Shown here: in pieces, positions 8,046 to 16,656 of the stretch
Position numbering within the stretch: position 1 is the stretch's first letter
Layout of the letters: every line of letters begins with the position of its first letter
NCBI GenBank assembly: GCA_030652995.1
Contig: JAUSAG010000015.1
Location: 55,111 to 119,110 of the forward strand
From: Methylotenera sp.
Lineage (GTDB): Bacteria > Pseudomonadota > Gammaproteobacteria > Burkholderiales > Methylophilaceae
Reading direction: 5' to 3'
DNA: 64,000 nt
Program-made: the position numbers and the translations under genes
The notes under the pieces: model-generated
Databases searched by the model: none
Told to the model about the DNA's origin: nothing
The model's input: only the letters and a program-made list of their open reading frames with translations

Positions 8046-8462
8046 ATGACACAATCAATTATTACCCGTCAGCAAGTCAGTGACAAACAACGCATCCAAC
8101 ATACCGCTGATTTATTTGGCATTCGCTTCCCGCTCAACATCGAACCCGCTGTTTATTCAATTGCTGGCAATATTGCAACTGAATACAATGGTGCTTACTG
8201 GGAGTTTTACGCATTAAGCAACGGCGGCTTTTACATGGCACCGTGCTCAGATAAGCCATATCAAGTCAGCTGTGAAAATGGCTATGAAGGTAAGTTATCA
8301 GCAGATGCATTAGGCATTACGGCCTGCTTGTATGCTTACAGTCATTTGTCGTTTAGTAGTAATCAGGCTTTCGCTGAAATATGCGCTAATCATTATCACT
8401 GGTTACGCGAATACATGCTGCAACATTCAGAAGCCTCAAAGATTCTGGGAGCTATTGATTAA
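8046..8462 (+). CDS. klcA: Antirestriction protein, ArdB/KlcA family
   Basis: The 138-residue protein matches ArdB/KlcA across its length. The motif EYNGAYWEFYALSNGGFYMAP, the LSADALGITACLYAYSHL helix and the ending HYHWLREYMLQHSEASKI are family hallmarks. Known members inhibit type I restriction enzymes in vivo without mimicking DNA charge as strongly as ArdA does. The ribosome site CAAGGAG is strong. It lies on the same island as hsdR and the DUF262 nuclease, which suggests a defence/counter-defence set. Whether it acts on the resident HsdR or on those of new hosts cannot be seen. Confidence 0.9.
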   Translation: MTQSIITRQQVSDKQRIQHTADLFGIRFPLNIEPAVYSIAGNIATEYNGAYWEFYALSNGGFYMAPCSDKPYQVSCENGYEGKLSADALGITACLYAYSHLSFSSNQAFAEICANHYHWLREYMLQHSEASKILGAID

Positions 8463-8477
8463 TCAGAAAGGGCAATT

Positions 8478-8765
8478 ATGAACAGTAAGGTGTTACATAA
8501 GATTTTAGTTGTCTGTGGCTACTTTTTATTCGTGGCAAATGTATCTGCTGAAGAAACCAATATCTATCAACAAGATTCGACTGGAAACATTCAATATCAC
8601 AAGCCGTCAGCTGTGATTCAAAAAGACGGTCGTATTATTGAGACTGATTCGGTTGGCAATAAGCAGTACCACAAGCAGCAATATCAAATCAAAGATGGGA
8701 AAATTTATCAGACAGACTCAGTGGGTAATATCCAGTATCACAAACCACATTCTGTTATTAAGTAA
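8478..8765 (+). CDS. Secreted small protein with three tandem repeats
   Basis: The 95-residue protein has a cleavable signal peptide (to about residue 24, ANVSAEE). It then has three copies of a roughly 25-residue unit containing (Y/I)(Q/E)(T/Q)DSxGNxQYHK. Nothing else is present, so the mature protein is a short tandem-repeat chain of about 70 residues, probably periplasmic. I recall similar GN.QYHK repeat proteins as hypothetical secreted proteins with no assigned role. The ribosome site AAAGGG is placed normally. It follows the antirestriction gene by 15 nt and is probably cotranscribed with it. Confidence 0.65.
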   Translation: MNSKVLHKILVVCGYFLFVANVSAEETNIYQQDSTGNIQYHKPSAVIQKDGRIIETDSVGNKQYHKQQYQIKDGKIYQTDSVGNIQYHKPHSVIK

Positions 8766-8905
8766 CTTTCCTCGTTGCAGCATGGTGTGAATTAGGTTGG
8801 TGGAGGGGAGGCAGTTTTTATAAACTCTTCACCAAGCTTGATCTGTATAAGTAATTTTCCTATAAACTTTGAACAACAAAACTAAAAACAGTATTGGCAA
8901 TTATT

Positions 8906-9727
8906 ATGATTAATCCAACCGATGCCACAATTATCGACTCCCGTGTTGCATACCCGATTGATGAATGCGTAGCCAAAATGCTTGGTTGGATGCAAGGCCC
9001 TGAGCGCCTTGAAAGGATTAAAGTAGATGAGCGTGGCATCCTTCCTCATATGTTGCCACATATAAGTCGTTTGGTTTATACCCTTGATGAACATCTGGAT
9101 CAACTCAAAGAAAGAGCTCGCCTAGAGCTTTTTGATGCGGCTGATGCTTATGCAGATGCGCCAAATGGAACTCATCAGAAAGATGAACTTAGCGACATCA
9201 TTGATCAAAAATACATTGCCATTGAGGATTGTGCAGAGCTTATTAAGAAAGCCCATTTTTATAAATCAGAAATTAGAAAAGAACTCGAAAAAGATAATCT
9301 CTCGCAGCTCAAAATCGATCATGTTGAAAAAGATGAGGACGGTCTAGATATAATCTACATTAAGCTCGATAGTCTTGATGATTGGGCTAAAAAATATCAG
9401 GTTAATATCATCGATATGCCGGAAACAATCATAGATATCATCTCACAGCCGCAAGCTGCTCCAAGTGTTACGCTAAGAAAATCGCAGCGCGATAATGCAT
9501 TAAGTTTAGTGTTAAACGATATTCTTAGGATAAATCCTCAAGCTACAACTGCTAAAGTTGTTTCGGAACTACGTATTCTTGCTGGTGAAAAACATAGCGT
9601 CATCATTTCAATTATTGATGAAGGCGTTAAATGGATTGGTGATGATGGCGAAACACAAATTACTTCCAGGGATGCGCTAGGCGAACGCATTCGATATTGG
9701 AGAAAACACAGGTTAAACCAAGACTAA
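8906..9727 (+). CDS. Hypothetical protein preceding the VapE-type gene
   Basis: The 273-residue protein has an acidic, helical N-terminal half with a possible coiled coil (HLDQLKERARLELFDAADAY) and a C-terminal region (SQRDNALSLVLNDILRINPQATTAKVVSEL ending in ERIRYWRKHR) common in proteins encoded next to phage or ICE replication genes. The track start at 8894 is a TTG. The ATG at 8906 was preferred, but neither has a clear ribosome site. It lies about 100 nt upstream of the VapE gene and may be a replication accessory or DNA-binding protein, which is inference from position. Confidence 0.55.
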   Translation: MINPTDATIIDSRVAYPIDECVAKMLGWMQGPERLERIKVDERGILPHMLPHISRLVYTLDEHLDQLKERARLELFDAADAYADAPNGTHQKDELSDIIDQKYIAIEDCAELIKKAHFYKSEIRKELEKDNLSQLKIDHVEKDEDGLDIIYIKLDSLDDWAKKYQVNIIDMPETIIDIISQPQAAPSVTLRKSQRDNALSLVLNDILRINPQATTAKVVSELRILAGEKHSVIISIIDEGVKWIGDDGETQITSRDALGERIRYWRKHRLNQD

Positions 9728-9830
9728 GCCAAGGCTCCCCAGATTAACCCAAGACTAATTCTAAGTACCAAAAAATAGCTGTTCAAATGCTTTCCACGCG
9801 GCCAACACCGCGCAAATATGGAGAGTAAAT

Positions 9831-11342
9831 ATGAACAGATCAGCACCAAAAGCATTAGATAGTGCAGCATTGTGGGAGGCAATTAAACCAGCTTCTATCG
9901 ATGAGTCACTATCACTAATAAGCAGTGACAAGGTTGTTGAAATAAAGCCACCTCAAGTCAATCAACCTGAAACTAAGCCACATTTAACTCAATCGCAAAT
10001 AACTGATAGTGCCTCAGATTCTGCAACGGGATCTAAGAGCGAACACTTAGTAAGAACTGACTCGCAAGAAAGTGGTGTTGCAAATATTGAAAATGCCATG
10101 CCCTTAAGCCCCTTAAGTTTTCCGAATCTTCCACGTAAGATCGATAATCAGAAGCCTTGCACATACGCAAATATCAGATATCTATTGATGGCGTATGGCA
10201 TCATCATTCGATATAACGTCATCAGCAAAAAGGTTTATATCGCAATCCCCGGCGTAAACGGAACGCCAGATAATGCCGATAATGTAGCGATAACTCATAT
10301 CTATAGTTTGGCTAATCTTAACGATATGGCGACTGGTCAAATTATGAACTTGATTGGTGTGATCGCTGATAAGAACCAATTTAATCCGGTAGCAGACTGG
10401 CTTATGCGTAAGCCTTGGGATGGTGTAGATCGGCTTACAACTTTTTATGCCACTTTAGTACAACGTGCTGGCTATCCTGAAGAGCTTAAACAGACGCTGA
10501 TGTATCGCTGGCTGCTAAGTGCAGTTGCTGCCGTACTCAAATCCAGTGGCTTCAAGGCTAGAGGCGTACTCACCCTGCAAGGCCCGCAGTCTATTGGTAA
10601 AACCTCATGGATCAGTGCATTAGTGCCGGACGCCATTTTGCGAGAAGGTGTACTGAAACTTGATCATCATCTTGATGCTGGCAATAAAGATTCAATCATT
10701 ACTGCTGTCTGTCACTGGATTGTAGAAATTGGCGAACTGGACTCTAGCTTTAAAAAAGACATTGCACGCTTAAAAGGCTTTCTGACAGCTGATCGCGACA
10801 AAGTGCGCAGACCTTACGGCAGAACTGATTCAGAATACCCACGCCGCACAGTATTCTGCGCCACCGTCAATGAACATGATTTTCTGGTTGATTCCACGGG
10901 GAACAGCCGCTGGTGGTCGATTCCTGTGACATCAATCAACTATCAACACGGCATTGATATGCAACAGTTGTTTGCGCAGCTAGCAGTAGATTTTGAGCAA
11001 GGCGCGCAATGGTGGCTTACTCGTGAAGAAGAGCAGTTACTTGAGCTACATAATAAAGAGCATCGTAACGTCAGTGCAATTCGTGAGCGCATTCTCGAAG
11101 CTTTAGACCTTGATTACGTCAATGACAGTGGTCTACCTGCCCTTACTCCTACACAGTTATTACAAAAGCTTGATATTAAAAATCCTAGTAATTCGCAAAG
11201 CAAAGAATGTGCATCGGTGCTACGCGAGTTTATTGGCGAATCTAAAAAAATCCAAGGGCAATACAAATGGCGCATTCCTTTCAGGAAAGAGGGCTGGGCA
11301 CCTTTACTTGCACCTAAAGCGACAACGGATGATGACTTTTAA
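9831..11342 (+). CDS. Virulence-associated E (VapE) type P-loop replication protein
   Basis: The 503-residue protein has the VapE (PF05272) layout: a variable low-complexity N-terminus (about 1-105), then a core with PWDGVDRL, Walker A GPQSIGKTSW (about 251-260), a Walker B-like HWIVEIGELD (about 295-304), and KGFLTADRDKVRRPYGR. VapE proteins are superfamily-3-like helicases found with phage satellites and islands, where they serve in replication initiation. The ribosome site GGAGAG precedes the ATG. It suggests that the island can, or once could, replicate as an excised form. No origin was identified with certainty. Confidence 0.85.
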   Translation: MNRSAPKALDSAALWEAIKPASIDESLSLISSDKVVEIKPPQVNQPETKPHLTQSQITDSASDSATGSKSEHLVRTDSQESGVANIENAMPLSPLSFPNLPRKIDNQKPCTYANIRYLLMAYGIIIRYNVISKKVYIAIPGVNGTPDNADNVAITHIYSLANLNDMATGQIMNLIGVIADKNQFNPVADWLMRKPWDGVDRLTTFYATLVQRAGYPEELKQTLMYRWLLSAVAAVLKSSGFKARGVLTLQGPQSIGKTSWISALVPDAILREGVLKLDHHLDAGNKDSIITAVCHWIVEIGELDSSFKKDIARLKGFLTADRDKVRRPYGRTDSEYPRRTVFCATVNEHDFLVDSTGNSRWWSIPVTSINYQHGIDMQQLFAQLAVDFEQGAQWWLTREEEQLLELHNKEHRNVSAIRERILEALDLDYVNDSGLPALTPTQLLQKLDIKNPSNSQSKECASVLREFIGESKKIQGQYKWRIPFRKEGWAPLLAPKATTDDDF

Positions 11343-11629
11343 GTTTCGACCTAAGTTGCCCCCACTACTTTTGATGGTCAGTTGGATGCGTGAATTGGCT
11401 TCTAAGGTGGGGGTGGGAGGGGTAGCAGATTGGTGAAATTGCTAAAGGTATAAATTGAGATACAGCTGGGTGAAGTTCAGTTAACAGAATGGACAAGTTT
11501 TAAAAGTGCTACCACCCCTACCCCGAGTGGAAAGGCTTGCAGTACAGCGGGATGTGCAGTGGCAGCAGGTGGTAGCAAGTTTTTTTAGTGTACAGACATC
11601 ACAAACATATAAATTAATTGGAGTTAAAA
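11343..11629 (+). other. Intergenic region with C- and G-tract repeats
   Basis: No gene is apparent in these 287 bases. It contains a G-tract segment (11407-11430), a C-tract segment (about 11510-11530) that can pair with it in part, and a second GGTGGTAGCA. The 14-mer CCCTACCCCGAGTG at 11516-11529 also occurs at 7870-7883. It could be an origin, a regulatory structure or a worn repeat. Confidence 0.4.
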
Positions 11630-11899
11630 ATGACACAAATTTTAAAAAATGAACCTGACGAATTGTCGCAAGATGACCTTATCGTCCAAACAATACTAGG
11701 CAATATACCGAGATTAGTTCGCGACCAAGACCTTTTTGCTGAAGATTTAATGGGTCGAGATGCTTGGAAGACGTTTAGTAAAGGTATGCGGATAGTTATT
11801 GGTGGTGTGATCTACAGGCTAGTTGAAAGTAAATTGCTGCCACTTACTTATGTAGGTAAGACTAGTAGCAATAAAAATATTTATAGGCTTGCTTATTAA
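11630..11899 (+). CDS. Small hypothetical protein upstream of the integrase
   Basis: An 89-residue protein. The track begins at a TTG (11618), but the ATG at 11630 has a well-placed GGAG (ATTGGAGTTAAAA) and is preferred. The sequence SQDDLIVQTILGNIPRLVRDQDLF followed by a short strand-rich tail (MRIVIGGVIYRLVES then LLPLTYVGKTSSNKNIYRL) suggests a small winged-helix-like fold, as seen in excisionase-type or regulatory proteins. No definite family match was recognised. Its place 79 nt before the integrase fits a directionality factor, but that is inference. Confidence 0.55.
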   Translation: MTQILKNEPDELSQDDLIVQTILGNIPRLVRDQDLFAEDLMGRDAWKTFSKGMRIVIGGVIYRLVESKLLPLTYVGKTSSNKNIYRLAY

Positions 11900-11978
11900 A
11901 TCTTGCCACATCTTGATTGCGGTGCATTTCAGGCCGCAATCATCAACGACTTCATATCAAATTATTCAGGAGAATATT

Positions 11979-13187
11979 ATGGCAATTGTAAAGTTAACCC
12001 AGCAGTTTATTGATAACCAATTAGTATGTCCTCAAGGTTCTCAACGCACAGAGTTCGTCAGTGACGAGCGTAGTGGCTTGTATGTCGAGGTCCGTAGTTC
12101 TAGTAATGGTCAAGGTACGTACTATCTAAGATACAAAGATCAAAGCGGCAAATCATGTCATCAGAAAATAGGACGTACTGTAGATATTAGCCTAGCTGAT
12201 GCACGTCGTAAGGTTAAGGAACTGAAAGCGGAAATTGAGCTTGGTGCCGATCCACGCGCTGAAGAAAAAGCACGCAAAGCGGTCATTACGTTTGATGAGT
12301 TTTTTAACGATCACTACTTACCTTATGTGAAGCCTCGCAAGCGTAGCTGGGAGCGTGACGAAGAGCTCTACCGTTTACGCATCAAGGCGGTTTTTGGTGC
12401 TAAGCGCTTGAATCAGGTATCGCGTTTGCAGATTCAAACTTTTCATTCAAGTTTGATTGCTGAAGGCTTGGCAGCAGCTACGGCCAATCATCATATAAAA
12501 CTGATCAGGCACATGCTGAATCTCAGTGTCGAGTGGGAAATGCTGGAAAAGAACCCGGCGAGCCGCATTCATATGTTTGCAGAAGATAACAAAGTGGAGC
12601 GTCTTATGACCAATGAGCAGCTTACTAACTTACTTCATGTGCTTAGAACCGATTCCCGTCGTTCAGTATGTTTGATTGCATTATTCTTACTTGCAACTGG
12701 CTGCCGCTTAAGTGAGGCGTTACGTGCTACGTGGTCGCAAGTGGACCAACAGAAGCGGATCTGGCGAATTCCAGCTAGCAATAGTAAAAGTAAACGCATG
12801 AGACCGGTGCCACTCAATGACACTGCATTTGAAGTAATTAATCAACTTAATACGGAAGGAGTGTATGAACATTTATTTATTAACAGTAAGACAAAAGCAC
12901 CATATACCTGTGTGGCTAATGTCTGGCACAAATTAAGAGCTAAAGCAGGGATGCCAGGGCTTCGTTTGCATGATTTGCGTCACAATGCGGCATCTAATCT
13001 CATAAACTCGGGAAGCAGTCTTTATATCGTTCAGCAGATCTTGGGTCACAGTGTTCCTTCAGTTACGCAGCGGTATGCCCATATTTCTGTTAAGTCTTTG
13101 AATGATGCTAGTGACAACGCTTCTGCGATTATCAAAGAGGCTTCGAAGCCAGGTGTGGCGGAAGAGCCGGTAGAAAAGGCTGCCTAA
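11979..13187 (+). CDS. Tyrosine recombinase/integrase (P4-like)
   Basis: The protein has 402 residues from the ATG at 11979, chosen because CAGGAG lies 6 nt upstream; the track start at 11889 has no support. The N-terminal domain (about 1-90) is arm-binding, followed by a SAM-like core-binding domain (about 105-195). The catalytic domain has R243 (ATGCRLSEAL), H331-R334 (LHDLRH), H357 (LGHSVPS) and nucleophile Y366 (QRYAHIS). All expected catalytic residues are present, so it should be active. Integrases of this kind usually insert into tRNA or tmRNA 3' ends, matching the tRNA-like fragment at 16031-16074, although two cargo genes lie between. Confidence 0.92.
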   Translation: MAIVKLTQQFIDNQLVCPQGSQRTEFVSDERSGLYVEVRSSSNGQGTYYLRYKDQSGKSCHQKIGRTVDISLADARRKVKELKAEIELGADPRAEEKARKAVITFDEFFNDHYLPYVKPRKRSWERDEELYRLRIKAVFGAKRLNQVSRLQIQTFHSSLIAEGLAAATANHHIKLIRHMLNLSVEWEMLEKNPASRIHMFAEDNKVERLMTNEQLTNLLHVLRTDSRRSVCLIALFLLATGCRLSEALRATWSQVDQQKRIWRIPASNSKSKRMRPVPLNDTAFEVINQLNTEGVYEHLFINSKTKAPYTCVANVWHKLRAKAGMPGLRLHDLRHNAASNLINSGSSLYIVQQILGHSVPSVTQRYAHISVKSLNDASDNASAIIKEASKPGVAEEPVEKAA

Positions 13188-13308
13188 GTTTGTAAAATCG
13201 GGCGGGGTCGGGTGCAGTTGAGGCCCCCCTCGCTATTTTTACCAAATTTTTTTTTCTCAATGTGCCATAATTAATTTTGCTAATAACACTAAATTTAAGA
13301 GGTAGCAT

Positions 13309-15189
13309 ATGGCCGGTTCTGCTTTTCAAACAAATCCATACGACTTGTATAAGTTGCTAGAAGATTGTCACAGAGGGGTAATTCAGTTACCTGACTTTCA
13401 GCGCAGTTGGGTATGGGATGAAGAGCGTATTAAGAGCCTTATTGCATCTGTTTCACGTGCTTTTCCTGTAGGCGCTTTGATGACATTGGATACTGGTGGT
13501 GATGTCAATTTCAAACCTCGACCTATCGAAGGTGCGCCGATTGATTCCAAGCAGGTTTCTCCTCATTCTTTGTTGCTTGATGGTCAGCAACGCATGACAT
13601 CGTTGTATCAGGTTACTTTGCGTAGAAAAGTTGTCGAAACAGTGACCCCTAAAAATAAGAAAGTGAAGCGCTGGTTTTATATTGATATCCGCAAAGCACT
13701 AGAGATGAACGCCGATAGAGAAGAGGCGATTATTGGTGTACCCGAAGATCGTATTATCAGGACTGATTTTGGCCGTGAAATTTTTCTTGATTTGTCTAAA
13801 CCTGAAAATGAATATGCAGCCATGATGTATCCGGTAACGCATGTTTTTGACTGGGATCACTGGCAGGACGGTTTTGATAAGCACTGGAAGGGGGATGAAC
13901 ACGAGGAGGTTCGTGAAACATTCCGAAGTTTTAAACGCCAAGTACTAGAAAATTTTAAATACTATCGTGTGCCAGTTATTTCATTAGATCGATCCACATC
14001 TAAGGAAGCTGTTTGTGTGGTTTTCGAAAAGGTGAATACTGGCGGCAAGCCTTTGGATGCTTTTGAGCTTGTGACAGCAATGTATGCTGCGGATGGGCAT
14101 GAACTTCGTAAGGATTGGTATGGGGATGATGTAACTAAAGGCCGACATAGACGATTTGTAGATACTTTACGACCTGCTGATTCTGAGTCAGGAATTATTG
14201 CTGGTGTAGGTAACACCGATTTTCTTCAAGCAATTTCGTTGTTTTATACCCGTGAACGCAGGAGGGAAGCAGAGCGTGCAGGAAAGCAAGGTAAAGAATT
14301 GCCAGCGGTTATTGGTAACAGACAAGCCTTGTTAAGCCTTCCACTTGTTGCATATAAACAGTATGAAAAGCAAATTGAGCACGGCTTTGTTCAGGCTGCA
14401 AAGTTTCTGCATATGCTTCATATTTATCGTATTTATGATTTGCCGTATCAATCTCAGATTGTGCCACTTGCAGCCATCATTGCTGATATTGGCGATGCTT
14501 GGGAACATGAAGCTAATAGAAGTAAATTAGTACGTTGGTACTGGAATGGGGTTTTCGGTGAGTTGTATGGATCCTCAGTTGAATCTCGTATTGCGCGAGA
14601 TTTCATGGAGGTACCTCGTTGGCTAAACGGGGGCCCGGAGCCATCTACTGTGAGCGAAACTATCTTCAGAGCGGATCGCTTGAAGACAATGCGTATGCGA
14701 TTATCTGCTGCGTACAAAGGGATGAATGCGCTTCTGATGAAAGAAGGGGCTCAAGATTTTCGTTCCGGTCAGAAATTTGATCACACAGTTTTCTTTGGTG
14801 AAAACGTGGATATTCATCATATTTTCCCGCAGGATTGGTGTAAAAAACAGGAAATTAAACCTGTCGTGTTTGATTCCATAATTAACAAAACACCGTTATC
14901 TTTCAGAACTAACCGCATCATAGGCGGTGTTGCTCCGTCTGAATATCTTGCAAAGCTGGAGAAAGGTGATGCTCAGACGCCAGCGATTGCACCTCAAAAT
15001 CTTGATAATTACTTGAGATCACACCTAATTGATCCAGTAATTCTTCGTAGTAATGATTTCAATGCTTTCATGATTGACAGGCAAAAAAGATTGTTGGGAC
15101 TGATTGAGCATGCAACAGGTAAGGCCGCATATACTGGAGAGCTGCCTGATGAAGGGGTAGATGTTGAAACAGAGCCGATTGGTTTATAA
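13309..15189 (+). CDS. DUF262 / HNH nuclease (GmrSD-like) protein
   Basis: The 626-residue protein begins with a DUF262 domain (QLPDFQRSWVWDEERI at about 26-41 and the DGQQR signature at 91-95), which in GmrS/GmrD-type enzymes acts as an NTP-powered, ParB-like module. The C-terminal domain carries a DUF1524-like HNH nuclease site (DIHHIFP at 501-507, then NKTPLSFRTNRI). Related single-chain proteins are type IV restriction or phage-defence enzymes that attack modified DNA. The ribosome site AGAGGT supports the start. It sits between the integrase and the right island border, a usual place for defence cargo. Its target is not known. Confidence 0.82.
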   Translation: MAGSAFQTNPYDLYKLLEDCHRGVIQLPDFQRSWVWDEERIKSLIASVSRAFPVGALMTLDTGGDVNFKPRPIEGAPIDSKQVSPHSLLLDGQQRMTSLYQVTLRRKVVETVTPKNKKVKRWFYIDIRKALEMNADREEAIIGVPEDRIIRTDFGREIFLDLSKPENEYAAMMYPVTHVFDWDHWQDGFDKHWKGDEHEEVRETFRSFKRQVLENFKYYRVPVISLDRSTSKEAVCVVFEKVNTGGKPLDAFELVTAMYAADGHELRKDWYGDDVTKGRHRRFVDTLRPADSESGIIAGVGNTDFLQAISLFYTRERRREAERAGKQGKELPAVIGNRQALLSLPLVAYKQYEKQIEHGFVQAAKFLHMLHIYRIYDLPYQSQIVPLAAIIADIGDAWEHEANRSKLVRWYWNGVFGELYGSSVESRIARDFMEVPRWLNGGPEPSTVSETIFRADRLKTMRMRLSAAYKGMNALLMKEGAQDFRSGQKFDHTVFFGENVDIHHIFPQDWCKKQEIKPVVFDSIINKTPLSFRTNRIIGGVAPSEYLAKLEKGDAQTPAIAPQNLDNYLRSHLIDPVILRSNDFNAFMIDRQKRLLGLIEHATGKAAYTGELPDEGVDVETEPIGL

Positions 15190-15424
15190 GCTGAAATGAC
15201 GTCTGCCGTCTAGGCTGCTTGCTTAGGTCAAGAGTAACACTGATTGAGCGGGGTGAGTGCAAAACTGGCTCCCCTCGCCCCACCCATGTGCGCATACGTG
15301 ACTTTTTCGCAGGGGTGATACTCAGCCCATCCCCGAAGTTTCAATACGTCATTATGTTGCAATGTCGTTGATGTTGATTCAAGGACAGCAGATCTCACAT
15401 TAATTTATAACTTACCATCAGCTC

Positions 15425-15458
15425 AGCCCGTAAAGCCTAACCGCTTGCGGGCTTTTTT
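15425..15458 (+). terminator. Rho-independent terminator, copy 2 of the repeated element
   Basis: AGCCCG (15425-15430) pairs with CGGGCT (15448-15453) and is followed by six Ts and ACGTCTAT. It shares its stem and tail with the terminator at 6279-6314. It lies 25 nt before the next ATG, close enough to act on that gene's leader. Confidence 0.7.
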
Positions 15459-15482
15459 ACGTCTATTATCAGGAGATTTTCC

Positions 15483-15797
15483 ATGAAGATTACATTTGAA
15501 CTACAAGGCAACACACTCGAATATGAAAATGATGCTGTCACTGATGCGTCAGAAATGGGTCATGCTTTTGGAGACGGTGAAGAAGGACATGAGTATTGTT
15601 ACGCACAAACGTGGCAGGATTTTATTGGTACTGCTTTTCATTTGATTCAACAGACAGGCGGCAATCTGATGCTTAATGGGCAACAAATTCATGCGGCAAG
15701 CTTTGAAGAAACGAATGGGATGCCAGTCACAAAAGAGACGTTAGTAATTTTGGCGAATTCTGAAACAATTCCACTAGGGTACATACTCAAGTTGTGA
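15483..15797 (+). CDS. Small hypothetical protein at the right end of the island
   Basis: The 104-residue protein is acidic with strand-rich ends (MKITFELQGNTLEYEN) and a central histidine-rich acidic patch (EMGHAFGDGEEGHEY). No membrane or signal sequence is present. The ribosome site CAGGAG precedes the ATG. It is the last gene before the candidate att site. I do not recognise a family. The same terminator-like leader precedes the 6397 gene, hinting at shared regulation of island cargo. Confidence 0.55.
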   Translation: MKITFELQGNTLEYENDAVTDASEMGHAFGDGEEGHEYCYAQTWQDFIGTAFHLIQQTGGNLMLNGQQIHAASFEETNGMPVTKETLVILANSETIPLGYILKL

Positions 15798-16013
15798 CAC
15801 AGTGGCATCGACCCCGCAAAGTCAGCTTTTATATAAATCCGGCTCGGTTATTTTCGGCAGAAAATGCAGTGGTAACTGATTGATCTACATGATTTTTAGA
15901 TAGATGAAAAAGCTGATGCTTCCATAATAAGTTCGGTATATTTTCGGTTTTTGAGATTTTAGGGAGATACATCAAAAAAATTACTTAAAATTCTTCTACT
16001 TTTAGAATTCATA

Positions 16014-16025
16014 GTGAGCGCTCAC
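16014..16025. repeat. 12-bp perfect palindrome next to the att site
   Basis: GTGAGCGCTCAC is its own reverse complement. It lies 6 nt inside the tRNA-like fragment, on the island side, where integrase accessory sites or a regulator site would be expected. Confidence 0.5.
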
Positions 16026-16030
16026 CTGTA

Positions 16031-16074
16031 CTTTTAATCCGTTTGTCGTGGGTTCGATCCCCGCACACCTACCA
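16031..16074 (+). other. tRNA 3'-end fragment, candidate attR of the island
   Basis: The sequence reads as the 3' half of a tRNA: the loop end and 3' side of an anticodon arm (TTTTAATCCG), a variable region TTTGTC, a T-arm (GTGGG-TTCGATC-CCCGC) and an end finishing ACCTACCA. The 5' half is absent, because the bases before it do not pair with TCCG. The end between T-arm and CCA is one base short for a normal acceptor. The anticodon arm resembles tRNA-Asn or tRNA-Lys, but identity is not certain. A terminator follows 10 nt later, as after a normal tRNA gene. It probably marks the crossover at the right border, with the intact tRNA left of the window. Confidence 0.7.
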
Positions 16075-16084
16075 AGATATATAA

Positions 16085-16113
16085 GGCTTAGTCAGAAGTG
16101 GCTAAGCCTTTTT
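16085..16113 (+). terminator. Rho-independent terminator after the tRNA fragment
   Basis: GGCTTAG (16085-16091) pairs with CTAAGCC (16102-16108), followed by a TTTTT run. It would have been the terminator of the original tRNA gene before the island inserted. Confidence 0.8.
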
Positions 16114-16656
16114 CTTTTGTATTTTGGGGTTGCGCTGGGGGGTTACGTTTAAGTTGTTCGGTTGAAGTTCTTTCATCAAACATACCCACCCATACCCTCA
16201 ATAAATATATTGAAAAAAATTAGGGGGTTAGCCATTGTGGAAAACCTTCATATCACTCTTGAAAGCCTTTCACATTAAGTGCATCCTTTTGAAGTATTTA
16301 TGGTGTTATTCAACTCGTAATGTTTTTCTTAGGGCGCTAATGCCAACTGATGTTAAACGAACACATGCCTTTCCCATCAAAAAACTCAAATTCACTATAT
16401 GGAAGATGATCATGAATCCAATATGAAAGTCGGCGCCTTCTTTACATTTACCCATAAACCAAGGAATACAAATACAAGCTGTTGCTCCCATTAGTCAATT
16501 TTATCTTTATGGTTTTAATTGTTGCATTACAATGTGATAGATATAGTAATTATACAAACAAAGTCGCTATAATTGTCGTGTTTGAAAAGTTGCAGTTTCA
16601 CCCTCCCCATATTTTTAAAAACCACCTTTAATCACAAAAATTTTCGATACAAATTG
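16114..16656. other. Intergenic region without recognisable gene
   Basis: Two short opposite-strand frames in the ORF track (near 16235-16491) have no ribosome site and no recognisable family. I see no repeat, RNA gene or promoter I can support. It lies just outside the island border and may be a decayed gene. Confidence 0.4.

Noticed and set aside
16031-16074. A complete tRNA gene
   Set aside because: Only the 3' half is present; the D-arm and the 5' anticodon stem are missing, and the acceptor end is one base short.
16235-16491. Opposing short ORFs near the island border
   Set aside because: No ribosome site, no recognisable domain and they overlap on both strands.
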